From positions 1 through 42,387 of the IMG/VR virus record IMGVR_UViG_3300012929_000031: DNA of 42,387 nt. One strand, 5' to 3'. Origin of the DNA: a virus. Numbering within the stretch: position 1 is the first letter of the stretch; each line of letters starts with the position of its first letter. The position numbers and the translations under genes are program-made. The notes under the pieces were generated by a model. It had not been told where the DNA came from and made no database searches. It worked only from the letters and a program-made list of their open reading frames with translations. Below, piece after piece: positions 17,486 through 26,046 of the stretch.

Positions 17486-18841
17486 ATGCCAATCCCAGCA
17501 ACAGTGTTTCTCCCGCAGCCGTTCGCTAATAACGCGGACCCGGCGTTTATCAATTCGATACCTAACACCGGCGGCGTTGGCCCGGAGGCAACGTGGAATC
17601 TCGGCTTTCCGCCAACCACGATGCAGGAAGAGGTCAGCGGGGGGAAACCGCCACTAGGCCAAGACTTCAACGGCATTTTGAACGCGTTGAGCACGCACGT
17701 ATTCGCGCAGCAGGCGGGCCAACTCTATCGCTACGCCGCGAACGTATCGACTGCGATCGGTGGGTACCCGGTGGGGACAATGTTGGGAATGGCCGACGGT
17801 GCCGGGGCTTGGCTGAACTTAAATGCGGCGAATACCACGGACCCCGACGGCGGCAGTCCTTCGGGTTGGTTTCCGATTTTTGCCCCAGGCATTACTCCAG
17901 TTACCACTACTGGGGGGACCACAACGTTAACAGCGGAACAAAGTCGCAGAGGTATAATTTATATTGGCGGCGCATTGGCGAGCAATGCTTTCGTCAATTT
18001 TCCCGATTACACATCTGGACAACGTTGGCTCATAGCCAACAACACCTCTGGATCTTTCACGCTAACTGTAAAAACTACCTCTGGAAGCGGCCCTATTATT
18101 CCGCAAGGGGGAACTAACGCGCCGACCGAAGTGTATAGCAACGGAACAAACCTGCACCCAACGGTAGCGCCGCTCAGTATCCCGATCGACCAGGCTCCGA
18201 CAGCGCTAACCATCGCGCAACGGACGAATGCGGGCTACCTGCTTGCGGCTTACTTCAATCAGAATAGCGCTTTAGAAAACCCAGCTGTCGGTTCTATTTT
18301 CGTGCAGAACGCAGCGGCTGACGGGTATTTACGCAAAATCAGCATTCTCAATTTCGAAGCACAATTGATCTTGTCGAATATCAGTGGGCAGGTCGTCGAC
18401 GCGCAAGTGCCGGTAAGTGCCGTCAATCAATACCGATCGACGATCCTCAACAACTCGGCGTTAACCGGCGCGGCAACTGCGGTCACGCAAGCGTCTGGGG
18501 ATAACACCGCGCTGCTCGCCACAACCGCATTCGTACAAAGCGCAATCCTAAGCGGGCCTACTCGTTCGTGGCAGGATGTGACGATTAGTCGCGCACTCGG
18601 GACTACATTTACCAATGCTTCTGGAACGACAATTCAGGTGCTGATTGTGGTTAGTAGTACGGGTGCAAGCGCTTCATGTCATCTTATCCTCGACGGAATT
18701 GATTTTCCCATTTTCGGTAATGCTATCGGCGGTACGTTTATCGCACCGGTTAGTTTTGATGTTCCGCCGGGAGGTGCATATACCATTTATCAATCGGCCG
18801 CAACCATAGTTATCGACCGTTGGATGGAGCTTCGACCATGA
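17486..18841 (+). CDS. tail fibre protein 1
   Basis: The 451-residue product begins with a baseplate-attachment domain typical of phage fibres: LPQPFANNADPAFINSIPN, ATWNLGFPPTTMQEEVSGGKPPLGQDFNGILNALS and HVFAQQAGQLYRY. A middle beta-rich region follows, and then TDPDGGSPSGWFPI, and a C-terminal domain with repeated Ser/Thr/Gly strands ending DRWMELRP. It would bind the host surface. No chaperone gene is evident nearby. ATGA overlap with the second fibre. Confidence 0.75.
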   Translation: MPIPATVFLPQPFANNADPAFINSIPNTGGVGPEATWNLGFPPTTMQEEVSGGKPPLGQDFNGILNALSTHVFAQQAGQLYRYAANVSTAIGGYPVGTMLGMADGAGAWLNLNAANTTDPDGGSPSGWFPIFAPGITPVTTTGGTTTLTAEQSRRGIIYIGGALASNAFVNFPDYTSGQRWLIANNTSGSFTLTVKTTSGSGPIIPQGGTNAPTEVYSNGTNLHPTVAPLSIPIDQAPTALTIAQRTNAGYLLAAYFNQNSALENPAVGSIFVQNAAADGYLRKISILNFEAQLILSNISGQVVDAQVPVSAVNQYRSTILNNSALTGAATAVTQASGDNTALLATTAFVQSAILSGPTRSWQDVTISRALGTTFTNASGTTIQVLIVVSSTGASASCHLILDGIDFPIFGNAIGGTFIAPVSFDVPPGGAYTIYQSAATIVIDRWMELRP

Positions 18842-19581
18842 GTCTTGTTTATCCTCCGAGTATCTCAGTTCCATTCGCTCGCGATGCGGTAGCCCCGTAT
18901 ATCCGCGTCGTTCCGGTGTCTTCGCAGATCGGCATCCAGAATGGCGCCGCGTCCTGGGCAACTGGATTCGTCCCGCTCAACATGACACTGAAGACCGCAG
19001 GCGGCACCGCCCCGTTCGGCAGCGATATGAACGGCGTGATGAATGTTCTATCCGCCAATATCCTGTGGGTAGCAGCGGGCGGCGCATTTGTCTTTAACAG
19101 CAATATCGTTACAAATGCGAGCGGGTACTCTTTTGGCGCCATAGTTGTTAGCGCGGTATTTCCCGATTTGTTTTTTTGGAGTACGAAAAATAACAATACG
19201 ACAGATCCAGACGTTACCCCCGGCACGGATTGGATCGCATTTCACCCATTGTCTAATACTACTTCATTGGTGCAGCATGTTGCGGTGGCCCCGGAGACAA
19301 TTGACGACGCGCCGATTCTCGGGAGTACCGGCCTTTACGAAATTGACACGACGGCCGGTGCGGTTGACATCACCGGTCTTCAGGCGCGACAGGATGGACA
19401 AACCGTGACTATTTGCAACGTCGGAACTGGCGGAAATTTGTTGACGCTCAAAGCGAATGATTCGGGGTCTAACAACGCGAATCGTTTCCGCGTCGTCACC
19501 GACCTATCGATTACGGATGGAGACAGCATCACAGTAAGATGGTTTTTGTCTGCCAGTAACGGCAAATGGCTTAAAATTTAA
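18838..19581 (+). CDS. tail fibre protein 2 (short)
   Basis: The ATG at 18838 overlaps the preceding stop (ATGA); an upstream GTG at 18820 is less likely. The 247-residue product repeats the attachment domain of fibre 1: VPFARDAVAPYIRVVPVSSQIG, ATGFVPLNMTLKTAGGTAPFGSDMNGVMNVLSANI and TDPDVTPGTDWIAFHP. It ends in a jelly-roll-like domain with ETIDDAPILGSTGLYEIDTT, TITGLQARQDGQTVTICNVG-type strands and LSASNGKWLKI. Probably a second fibre or a fibre subunit. Confidence 0.7.
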   Translation: MSLVYPPSISVPFARDAVAPYIRVVPVSSQIGIQNGAASWATGFVPLNMTLKTAGGTAPFGSDMNGVMNVLSANILWVAAGGAFVFNSNIVTNASGYSFGAIVVSAVFPDLFFWSTKNNNTTDPDVTPGTDWIAFHPLSNTTSLVQHVAVAPETIDDAPILGSTGLYEIDTTAGAVDITGLQARQDGQTVTICNVGTGGNLLTLKANDSGSNNANRFRVVTDLSITDGDSITVRWFLSASNGKWLKI

Positions 19582-19603
19582 GGTGGGATTTCGGGAGAAT
19601 CTT

Positions 19604-22291
19604 ATGCGAAAAATTTCTGTTTTCATTTTGAGTTTGTTGCTAGCGGTTCAAGCAGATGCGGGAACCTTTAGTCTATTTTCCCCTGCCACCGGTGTGCTAA
19701 AAGGCAATACTTCAACTTACGTTACGACGGCTGCGGTATCCTCGGATATCACAGGGTTGTTTACGGGCACGTGTAGCGCCACAACATTTCTACGCGGCGA
19801 TGGTCAGTGCGCAGTTGCCGGTAGCGGCGGGACACCGGGCGGTTCGAATAGCCAAGTGCAATACAACGCGAGCGGTGCTTTTGGCGGCGATTCGGGAATG
19901 ACGTTTAACCCGACGTTAAAAATTTTTACATTAGGAACTACGGCAACAGCAGGAACAATTAAGCCTCCAGATAACGGTGCGGGTGCCGGTACGAGTATTA
20001 CGTTGAAAGGTGGAGACTCGACAAGTGGTGCGGGCAGTGCAGTGTTTATTACTGGGGGTAGTCGGACGGGCGCCACCACTACTGCGCCGACTGCCGGCCG
20101 TGTGATTATCACAGGCGGCCCCGGAGGAACTACAGGTGGGCGTGGCGGCCTCGTGCAGTTAAATGGCGGCGCGCCTGCGACCGGATTTAATGGACTAGGG
20201 GGCGGCATAAATATCAATGCTTCAGCAGGTGATGGTTCCGGGAGTGGCGGTTCGGTTGCAGAAGCCGCTGGAAATGGTGGAACTACGGGTGCGGGTGGTT
20301 TTCTCACATATCAATCGGGTGCGGGCAATGGCGGAGGCGCATCCGGCGATATCACTTTTATTGCTCCGCCTGCTATTGGAGGCGGTACTAACGGTCGAAT
20401 ATTTTTTCAAACAAATGGGGCTACTCAATTTGAAATCGACGGAAGTGGCGCGTGGCTTGTACAAAGTAGCGCAGGTAGTGCTGGACAGCCCTTAGTCACC
20501 AATGGCACAGGGGCATCACCTTCATGGGGTTCGATCAATCTGGCAACTGGAGTTTCGGGAAATCTTGCGGTAGCTAACGGTGGAACCGGAGTGAATACTT
20601 TAACCGGACCACTTAAAGGTAACGGCGCGTCGCCGTTCACTACCGCACTAGCCGCAGACATCGTAGGGCTATTCACTGGATGCAGTGGCGTGCAGTATCT
20701 TGGCGCCGATGGTGCTTGCCACAATACGGCCGGTGCAGGAACAGTTACGAGTGTTGCACTAAGTGCGCCTGCGATTTTTAGTATTACCGGTTCGCCCGTG
20801 ACGACAAGTGGAACGCTTGGTCTTGTCGCAGCGGGTACGTCTGGGGGCATCCCATATTTTGATTCGGCTACTACGCTCGCAAGTTCGGCGGCGTTGACAG
20901 CGAACCGCATTATTCTCGGTGGCGGCGCGGGCGCAGCGCCGGTCGTACTCGGATCACTCGGTACGACTAGTACTGTGCTGCATGGTAATGCGGGTGGTGC
21001 ACCCGCATTCGGAGTGATTGCCTTGGCCTCCGAAGTCGGCGGGACACTTCCGGTTGCAAATGGTGGAACAGGTGTTACTACGTCGACTGGAACTGGCAAT
21101 GCAGTATTAAGCGCTTCGCCGACACTTACCGGCACTGTTACCGCTACGACGATTGCGGCTACCACAGTCACAGTCGGAGGTAATAGTGTTTGTCAATCGA
21201 CCGGCACTAACTGTCCGAGTGCATCAGCAGGTGGCGCCAATACCCAAGTGCAATACAATGCGAGTGGAGTCTTAGCGGGATCGGCCGCGTATACTTTTAA
21301 TTCGGGAACGGGCGCGGTTTCCGCAACATCGTTTGCGGGTTCCGGTGCTGCGCTCACTGCATTGGATGCGGGAAATATTTCCGCAGGCGTACTGCCGGTC
21401 GTACATGGCGGTACCGGTACGACTACATCGACTGGAACCGGTAGTGTTGTACTGAGCGTTTCACCGACGCTGACAGGTACAGTGACGGCCGCCACTGTAG
21501 CGGCTACGACCCTGACCGGTGCGGGATCAGGCATCACGAATCTAGACGCCGGAAATGTATCTGCGGGAATACTCGCAGTTGTACGCGGCGGCACTGGTAC
21601 GACAACTTCAACCGGTACAGGAAATGTAGTGCTCAGTGCTTCACCTACATTTACGGGTACGATAACCGGGGGCACGTTCAGCGGTACGCATACCGGTGAC
21701 GGATCGGCGCTGACTTCGCTCAACGGATCGAATATTTCGAGCGGCACAGTTGCGGCGGCGCGCGTCGCGAACATTGATGTCGCTGCGACAGGTAACGGCG
21801 GAATTACGGGCACACTTCCTGTTGCACATGGTGGCACGGGCGTAACGACTTCGACCGGCACAGGGAATACTGTGCTAAGCGCATCGCCTACGTTGACTGG
21901 CACTGTGACGGCTGCGACTGTGGCCGCAACTACGGTCACTGTGGGCGGTAACAATGTATGCCAATCGACCGGAACGAATTGTCCGAGCGGGGTTATCCCC
22001 CATGTTGCATTCGGTTCTTTCACAGTCAGCGGCGCCTGCACTGTCGTGACTGCATCAAGCAGTGGTATTAGTTCTTGTACTTACAATGGCGCGGGCAATT
22101 TAAGCATTGCTTTTACCGCTACGACAGGATCGGGCGGATGGACCTGCACGGCTAGCTCGTCGTTTAACGGTAGCGCTCTTGTCATGCGAGTCAGTGGTGC
22201 TTCTTCGACTGGGACTAATGTGTTCTCGTACAACTCTACAACCGGAACAGCGTCAGACTCTGACTTTAAGTTGACCTGTATGGGCAATTAG
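19604..22291 (+). CDS. long exported tail-fibre-like protein with signal peptide and repeats
   Basis: ATG 19604 is preceded by GGGAG at 19593-19597, six bases away, and encodes a signal peptide (MRK, hydrophobic ISVFILSLLLA, cleavage near ADAG). A GTG at 19583 would spoil it. The 895-residue product has a Gly-rich middle (about 90-280) like a polyglycine or beta-helical shaft, and then repeated ~70-residue modules with LPVxHGGTGVTTSTGTGN and VLSASPTLTGTV. Two repeats contain VCQSTGTNCPS, and the first modules have paired cysteines (CSATTFLRGDGQC, CSGVQYLGADGAC), shared with the gene at 6513. A fibre or adhesin exported by the host is inferred. Confidence 0.7.
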   Translation: MRKISVFILSLLLAVQADAGTFSLFSPATGVLKGNTSTYVTTAAVSSDITGLFTGTCSATTFLRGDGQCAVAGSGGTPGGSNSQVQYNASGAFGGDSGMTFNPTLKIFTLGTTATAGTIKPPDNGAGAGTSITLKGGDSTSGAGSAVFITGGSRTGATTTAPTAGRVIITGGPGGTTGGRGGLVQLNGGAPATGFNGLGGGININASAGDGSGSGGSVAEAAGNGGTTGAGGFLTYQSGAGNGGGASGDITFIAPPAIGGGTNGRIFFQTNGATQFEIDGSGAWLVQSSAGSAGQPLVTNGTGASPSWGSINLATGVSGNLAVANGGTGVNTLTGPLKGNGASPFTTALAADIVGLFTGCSGVQYLGADGACHNTAGAGTVTSVALSAPAIFSITGSPVTTSGTLGLVAAGTSGGIPYFDSATTLASSAALTANRIILGGGAGAAPVVLGSLGTTSTVLHGNAGGAPAFGVIALASEVGGTLPVANGGTGVTTSTGTGNAVLSASPTLTGTVTATTIAATTVTVGGNSVCQSTGTNCPSASAGGANTQVQYNASGVLAGSAAYTFNSGTGAVSATSFAGSGAALTALDAGNISAGVLPVVHGGTGTTTSTGTGSVVLSVSPTLTGTVTAATVAATTLTGAGSGITNLDAGNVSAGILAVVRGGTGTTTSTGTGNVVLSASPTFTGTITGGTFSGTHTGDGSALTSLNGSNISSGTVAAARVANIDVAATGNGGITGTLPVAHGGTGVTTSTGTGNTVLSASPTLTGTVTAATVAATTVTVGGNNVCQSTGTNCPSGVIPHVAFGSFTVSGACTVVTASSSGISSCTYNGAGNLSIAFTATTGSGGWTCTASSSFNGSALVMRVSGASSTGTNVFSYNSTTGTASDSDFKLTCMGN

Positions 22292-22294
22292 CTT

Positions 22295-22525
22295 ATGAGC
22301 GAAGAAATTCATCGCGCGATCGGTCGTCTCGAAGGGGAAATGACCGCCATGCGCACAACGATGTCGGGCTTCGATATGAAGATCGATCGAGTGATCGTTC
22401 AGACCGCAGCGATTCAGGCCGAACGGGAAGCCGACCGCAAACGCCACACACGAATCGTTGCGATCGTGACGACCGTCGGCACGTTCATCGGAGCGGTAAT
22501 CGCCAAATTGTCGGGGCATGCATGA
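22295..22525 (+). CDS. small coiled-coil/membrane protein (XhlA-like; holin candidate)
   Basis: The 76-residue product has an N-terminal heptad-like coiled coil (HRAIGRLEGEMTAMRTTMSGF), a charged middle (EREADRKRH) and a single C-terminal membrane segment (IVAIVTTVGTFIGAVIA). This is the layout of XhlA-type phage proteins. A lysis role (holin or helper) is inferred because it lies after the fibre genes and next to another tiny membrane ORF, but no endolysin is in the window. Its stop overlaps the next ATG. Confidence 0.6.
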   Translation: MSEEIHRAIGRLEGEMTAMRTTMSGFDMKIDRVIVQTAAIQAEREADRKRHTRIVAIVTTVGTFIGAVIAKLSGHA

Positions 22526-22596
22526 ACGTACTCATCATCGTTGGACTTTCGGTCGCGTTTCTAGCCCTCGTTGGCTATTTGAAGCGCAAGCGCTAA
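22522..22596 (+). CDS. tiny membrane protein
   Basis: The 24-residue ORF is mostly one membrane segment (LIIVGLSVAFLALVGYL) followed by a basic tail KRKR. It starts in an ATGA overlap with the XhlA-like gene, which argues for translation. Its stop overlaps the polymerase stop on the other strand by 4 bp, so the two operons converge without any spacer or terminator. Role possibly in lysis; uncertain. Confidence 0.45.
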   Translation: MNVLIIVGLSVAFLALVGYLKRKR

Positions 22597-24245
22597 GCCG
22601 CTTTTCTGTATTCCTTACCTCTCCACCCACCTTTCATTGAGACGGGCCACGGAGATCCGTCCGGGAGCACGGCCCACCACGGCTTGCGGCTTCCGATCTC
22701 TTCAAACTCTTCGACCGAGCCGAAGCCTTTAGGGACTTCTGAGGCGACTTCATCGTGACTATGCAGTACCGGCGGGTAGCCGGCTTTCTCTAGCGCAACG
22801 AGCGCTAGCGCTTGGTAATCGCGTGCTGTGGCCTGTACGACGTTCTCCGCTAGGAGCCCGCCGTAGAGGTTCATTCGGATCCAACCAACCGCGCCCTTCT
22901 TTTGGTTCGAGTTCCATCCCTCGAACGTAAGCGCCAACTCCCATGGGTCCGCCCATTGGGACGCGCTCGGGCTTGTCCGGGGGTTGTGGTAGGTGATGAA
23001 ACGCCCCGAGGGGAGGCGGCAGTAGAGAGCTTTACCGTCGTACTGGTACGCGATCTGGCCCACCCAAAAGGCTTTACCCGGTTGCTGATATGCAGATATG
23101 GCCGCGCCTTCAAGCCCGAACAGTTCGGGACGCTTCGGCGCCCAATTGCCGTTGAGGTCTCGATTAAATTTGTTACGAGTTTGACCGCCCCAGAATTCGA
23201 CGATATTAGGTGACGCGCGACGCCATGCAAGAATGTCAGCTTTAATTTCAGAATCGGGACGTTCGTCGCCGAAGTTTCTCCACCCGTTTATCCAGGCTCC
23301 ATAGCCCCCCGCTAATTCGGCGATCTTCCATTGAGCCCTTCTCGGATGATGCTTTTTGTGAAGCAATTTGTACGCGATAATCTCTTCAAGTGGAATTTTG
23401 TCCAGCCGACTCCCGCCGACTTCGTATATGCCTTTACCTTCACGAAATACGTCAATACGCCATTGCTCGCCAGCGAGACATGCGAGCACCACCGCTTCGA
23501 TCGAGACGAAGTCGGAACAGATCAGCTCGTTACCCTCATCCGCTTGCAGTAAAGATCGCAAGCAGCTACCAATGACGTCGAGAGCCGAGGTGTTCGGGAA
23601 TGCTGCTTCGAGTGCTTCGAGCGATCGGTTCTTGATGATCGCGAGCGCTTTCTTCACTTCCTCTAAATCTTCAAACTCGGGGAGGGGTTTTGGGAAATTC
23701 TGAGGCTGCGGACCCCTCGCCGTCCAGCGTCCCGTGCGCGCCGCGTGGTACGCGTAGAGACCATGCAAGCGCCCGTCGCACTGCCTGTACTTCATCGAGT
23801 AGAGTTTCTTCACGCTCGCCGACGCGAGTAGCTGACGAATTTCTAATACGCGAACGGTTGTGTCGGGAAGCGGCGATCGATTCGGGTCTTTCGCATCCTG
23901 CAATGCTTGTTCAATCGTTTCCGCCTTCATGTCAGGGAGATTGCAACCGTTGTCCGCGAGCCATGCGCGGAGTTTCTTGGTTTGCGAAACTGTTTTGACC
24001 GCGCCACCGGTGAGAACTACGAACTCTGAAGAGTATCGTTCGACGCATTGCTCGACTATAGCGATGCTGTCATCGACACCTTTTACGTTGACGCCGATGC
24101 CGCGGTTGTTGGTCCGCTGATCGCAGCGCCATACTTCCATCTCCGAATCGCTAAGCGCCGGCATCTGCTCTTGCACCGCCATTTCGGCAAGCACGTCTTG
24201 CACGTTGTAGGCGAGAAACTTTTTGAAATCGGTATTAGGGGTCAT
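22593..24245 (-). CDS. family A DNA polymerase, polymerase part plus exonuclease motif III
   Basis: The 550-residue product has the polymerase motifs of the phage PolA family: motif A CSDFVSIE with Asp245, motif B RRAQWKIAELAGGYG (Arg303, Lys307, Tyr315-Gly316), and motif C VLHSHDEV (His497-Asp498-Glu499). Before them are ARTGRWTARGPQPQNFP. The first residues DFKKFLAYNVQDVLAE contain exonuclease motif III (Tyr13, Asp17), whose partners (motifs I and II) lie in another ORF at 24734-25417. So the polymerase is split inside its proofreading domain. The start overlaps the methyltransferase stop by 4 bp. Confidence 0.85.
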   Translation of the reverse strand: MTPNTDFKKFLAYNVQDVLAEMAVQEQMPALSDSEMEVWRCDQRTNNRGIGVNVKGVDDSIAIVEQCVERYSSEFVVLTGGAVKTVSQTKKLRAWLADNGCNLPDMKAETIEQALQDAKDPNRSPLPDTTVRVLEIRQLLASASVKKLYSMKYRQCDGRLHGLYAYHAARTGRWTARGPQPQNFPKPLPEFEDLEEVKKALAIIKNRSLEALEAAFPNTSALDVIGSCLRSLLQADEGNELICSDFVSIEAVVLACLAGEQWRIDVFREGKGIYEVGGSRLDKIPLEEIIAYKLLHKKHHPRRAQWKIAELAGGYGAWINGWRNFGDERPDSEIKADILAWRRASPNIVEFWGGQTRNKFNRDLNGNWAPKRPELFGLEGAAISAYQQPGKAFWVGQIAYQYDGKALYCRLPSGRFITYHNPRTSPSASQWADPWELALTFEGWNSNQKKGAVGWIRMNLYGGLLAENVVQATARDYQALALVALEKAGYPPVLHSHDEVASEVPKGFGSVEEFEEIGSRKPWWAVLPDGSPWPVSMKGGWRGKEYRKAA

Positions 24246-24724
24246 CTGAGATGCACGAATAACCCTAAGTGAGATCGGCTAAGCGCGTTCACGGCGCGCG
24301 GGCCTAATCCGAGCAACACGACTCCGTGTCCAGGCGACTTTCCAACGCTACCATCAGGGCGAATGAATTTTGTCTTCCCCCTCGGAAACACTAAAGCGTC
24401 GACATGTGGTGCAACCCAATCATGAAACCAAGCGGCCGAAGTGTATGCCCGTACGATGGCGATACCGTTGTTGTGATGGAGGAATTTTTTGATCCAAGGA
24501 ATATGACCGTTACGCCCGCCGAAAGGCGGATTCATGAATACGTAACCGGACCACGGTTTAGAAAGTCCATCGTCTTTCTTAGTATAGACTTGTAGCGCCG
24601 GGACCCAATGCTTGCGCCCTGGAGAACACGGGTCCAAGTCGAAGTATTCACCAAGCGCGGTAAATATTTCCGGTGGAGTGTACCACTCATCGCTTGCGCC
24701 AATGCTGGGTTCGTATTCTGCCAT
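24242..24724 (-). CDS. phage DNA N6-adenine methyltransferase
   Basis: The 160-residue product matches small phage adenine methyltransferases (Dam-like): DEWYTPPEIFTALGEYFDLDPCSPG with a substrate/SAM-binding start, the catalytic motif GYVFMNPPFGG, and a downstream FPRGKTKFIRPDGSVGKSPGHG. It would methylate adenine in phage DNA, probably to evade restriction. The length is typical. It lies between the two parts of the DNA polymerase, overlapping the polymerase start by 4 bp and 9 bp after the exonuclease stop, so it looks inserted into a once continuous gene. Confidence 0.85.
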   Translation of the reverse strand: MAEYEPSIGASDEWYTPPEIFTALGEYFDLDPCSPGRKHWVPALQVYTKKDDGLSKPWSGYVFMNPPFGGRNGHIPWIKKFLHHNNGIAIVRAYTSAAWFHDWVAPHVDALVFPRGKTKFIRPDGSVGKSPGHGVVLLGLGPRAVNALSRSHLGLFVHLR

Positions 24725-24733
24725 AAGGTTCTC

Positions 24734-25417
24734 TTAGAACGGGATGTCGTCCTCTATGCTGCCGGCATCTCGCCATAGCTGCATTTTCGCGTCATACGCA
24801 GCGTTGTCGACAAGCGCGCTCGGCATGTGAACGATTGTAGAGTCTTTCCGTTTCTTCGAAGTCGGGGGAGGGAGGTCCGGATCATCCGGCTCGTTCCATA
24901 TCGCTTTGTTTGCCTTCGTCGGTTGGCGCGGCACAGTGAATTTCTTGATGAGTTCTTTACCCGTTTTGTCTTTCACGACATCGAGTTTCAACACGTCACC
25001 TACGTTAGCGAGACTACCGGGGAGCGTCCATGCGCGAGCTGCCGCCATGTCATCGACAAGCTGTTCGAGAAGTAGCGGGGGCCATCCATATGCCTTCACG
25101 CAGAAGTCATTCCACACATGGAATTCGAACCCGCCGACATTCCACCCTGCCGTAATGCCCCGAAGCGCTATGTGGCGCAGCAAACGCGTCGGCGGACTTT
25201 TTGACCAAGGAGTCCACAGCGAGGCCCCTTGGCCATCAAGAATGTCGTATGAGAGGGAGAGAACTTGGAATGTCGGATGCGCTATATAGTTTTTCACACC
25301 GACGAGGGCAAGCCCACAATCGGCCGCGCCGGGAGGCCCTTCCCAACATTCGTCTTCTTCGTTCCAAACGAAGCCGGCGGCGCTACGAGTCTCGAAGTCG
25401 AACGTAGGATGTTTCAC
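24734..25417 (-). CDS. DNA polymerase, detached 3'-5' exonuclease part
   Basis: The 227-residue product starts with exonuclease motif I (HPTFDFETRS, Asp7/Glu9) and has motif II in AGWNVGGFEFHVWNDF (Asn93, Phe97, Glu98), then VDDMAAARAWTLPGSLANVGDVL and KFTVPRQPTKAN, a linker typical of the region just before motif III in phage PolA. Motif III itself is at the start of the polymerase ORF 22593-24245. Its own C-terminus is a hydrophilic tail. Together the two ORFs would reconstitute a proofreading polymerase, if the pieces bind each other. Confidence 0.75.
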   Translation of the reverse strand: MKHPTFDFETRSAAGFVWNEEDECWEGPPGAADCGLALVGVKNYIAHPTFQVLSLSYDILDGQGASLWTPWSKSPPTRLLRHIALRGITAGWNVGGFEFHVWNDFCVKAYGWPPLLLEQLVDDMAAARAWTLPGSLANVGDVLKLDVVKDKTGKELIKKFTVPRQPTKANKAIWNEPDDPDLPPPTSKKRKDSTIVHMPSALVDNAAYDAKMQLWRDAGSIEDDIPF

Positions 25418-25662
25418 AACTTCTTTTTGACCCGACGACGTTTGTACGTATTCTTCCGAATTCCCTTCAGAACACGTAATTGTTCGCGAGCGATGGATAC
25501 CGACTTGACGATCACTGCGTTCAAACTTTTAAGCTCACGCCGGACGTCACACAACAACACATTGGTAACCTGTTCGTTCTTCCACTTATTGTCGGGGATA
25601 TGAAGAATAAAATCGAGATTCCGCGATTCCGGTTTAGCGGTGTTGCACGTTTTAACGCTCAT
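25414..25662 (-). CDS. small basic phage protein, unknown
   Basis: The 82-residue product is unfamiliar. It is basic, with a strongly Lys/Arg-rich end (RRRVKKKL) and a helical part (VLLCDVRRELKSLNAVIVKSVSIAREQL). Basic tails of this kind suit nucleic-acid binding, but that is inference. It overlaps the exonuclease gene and the upstream small gene by 4 bp each, so it is in the replication operon. Confidence 0.65.
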   Translation of the reverse strand: MSVKTCNTAKPESRNLDFILHIPDNKWKNEQVTNVLLCDVRRELKSLNAVIVKSVSIAREQLRVLKGIRKNTYKRRRVKKKL

Positions 25663-25835
25663 GGAAGTTTTACCTGGGTTAGTTTCAATCGCTGCGCAGC
25701 CTTTCGAGCGCGTTTCTTCTCCGCCTTCGAGAGCCGCCCCGGATTGTGTTTGCGCTCAATTCGTACTACCTCCGGAAGAGGAGTTCGATTCATGAGCCCA
25801 GCCATCATGAGAGCGGTAAGGGTGAGGGAGCGCAT
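25659..25835 (-). CDS. small Lys/Arg-rich protein
   Basis: The 58-residue ORF is not an open reading frame of obvious family but its stop lies in an ATGA overlap with the next gene and it fills the only gap in the operon. It begins with hydrophobic residues (MRSLTLTALMMAGLM) and ends with a basic helix (RLSKAEKKRARKAAQRLKLTQ). Function unknown; nucleic-acid binding is a guess. Confidence 0.55.
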   Translation of the reverse strand: MRSLTLTALMMAGLMNRTPLPEVVRIERKHNPGRLSKAEKKRARKAAQRLKLTQVKLP

Positions 25836-25848
25836 AGCTACTCGCAGT

Positions 25849-26043
25849 TTATTCTGGAGCTACATCGGGTGACTTGAACCCCTTCGGTCGGAATTCAATA
25901 TCGAACTTTGCCACATCTCCGTATCCGTTTTGAGCAACCGAAGTCACGTCAACGGAGATTTTGAAATGTGTTTCGTTCAGATACGTCTCCATGGCGGTCT
26001 TCACCGTCGCTAAATCGATTTGCATTTTTGTCGGGCCGTTCAT
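25849..26043 (-). CDS. small phage protein, unknown
   Basis: The 64-residue product begins MNGPTKMQIDLATVKTAMET; an internal Met at residue 7 could be the start. It has an amphipathic helix and a short beta part (VAKFDIEFRPK). No motif I recognise. It follows the MazG-like gene by 3 bp and precedes the basic small ORF. Confidence 0.55.
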   Translation of the reverse strand: MNGPTKMQIDLATVKTAMETYLNETHFKISVDVTSVAQNGYGDVAKFDIEFRPKGFKSPDVAPE

Positions 26044-26046
26044 GCG

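Noticed and set aside
20425-22041. Two long minus-strand ORFs of low complexity
   Set aside because: They are the reverse of the Thr/Gly repeats of the fibre-like gene and have no family features.
22593-25417. Split intein in the DNA polymerase
   Set aside because: No Cys/Ser/Thr start or HN-type end at the junction; the gap is filled by a methyltransferase gene.
25480-25872. 130-residue plus-strand ORF
   Set aside because: Opposes three coupled small genes on the minus strand.
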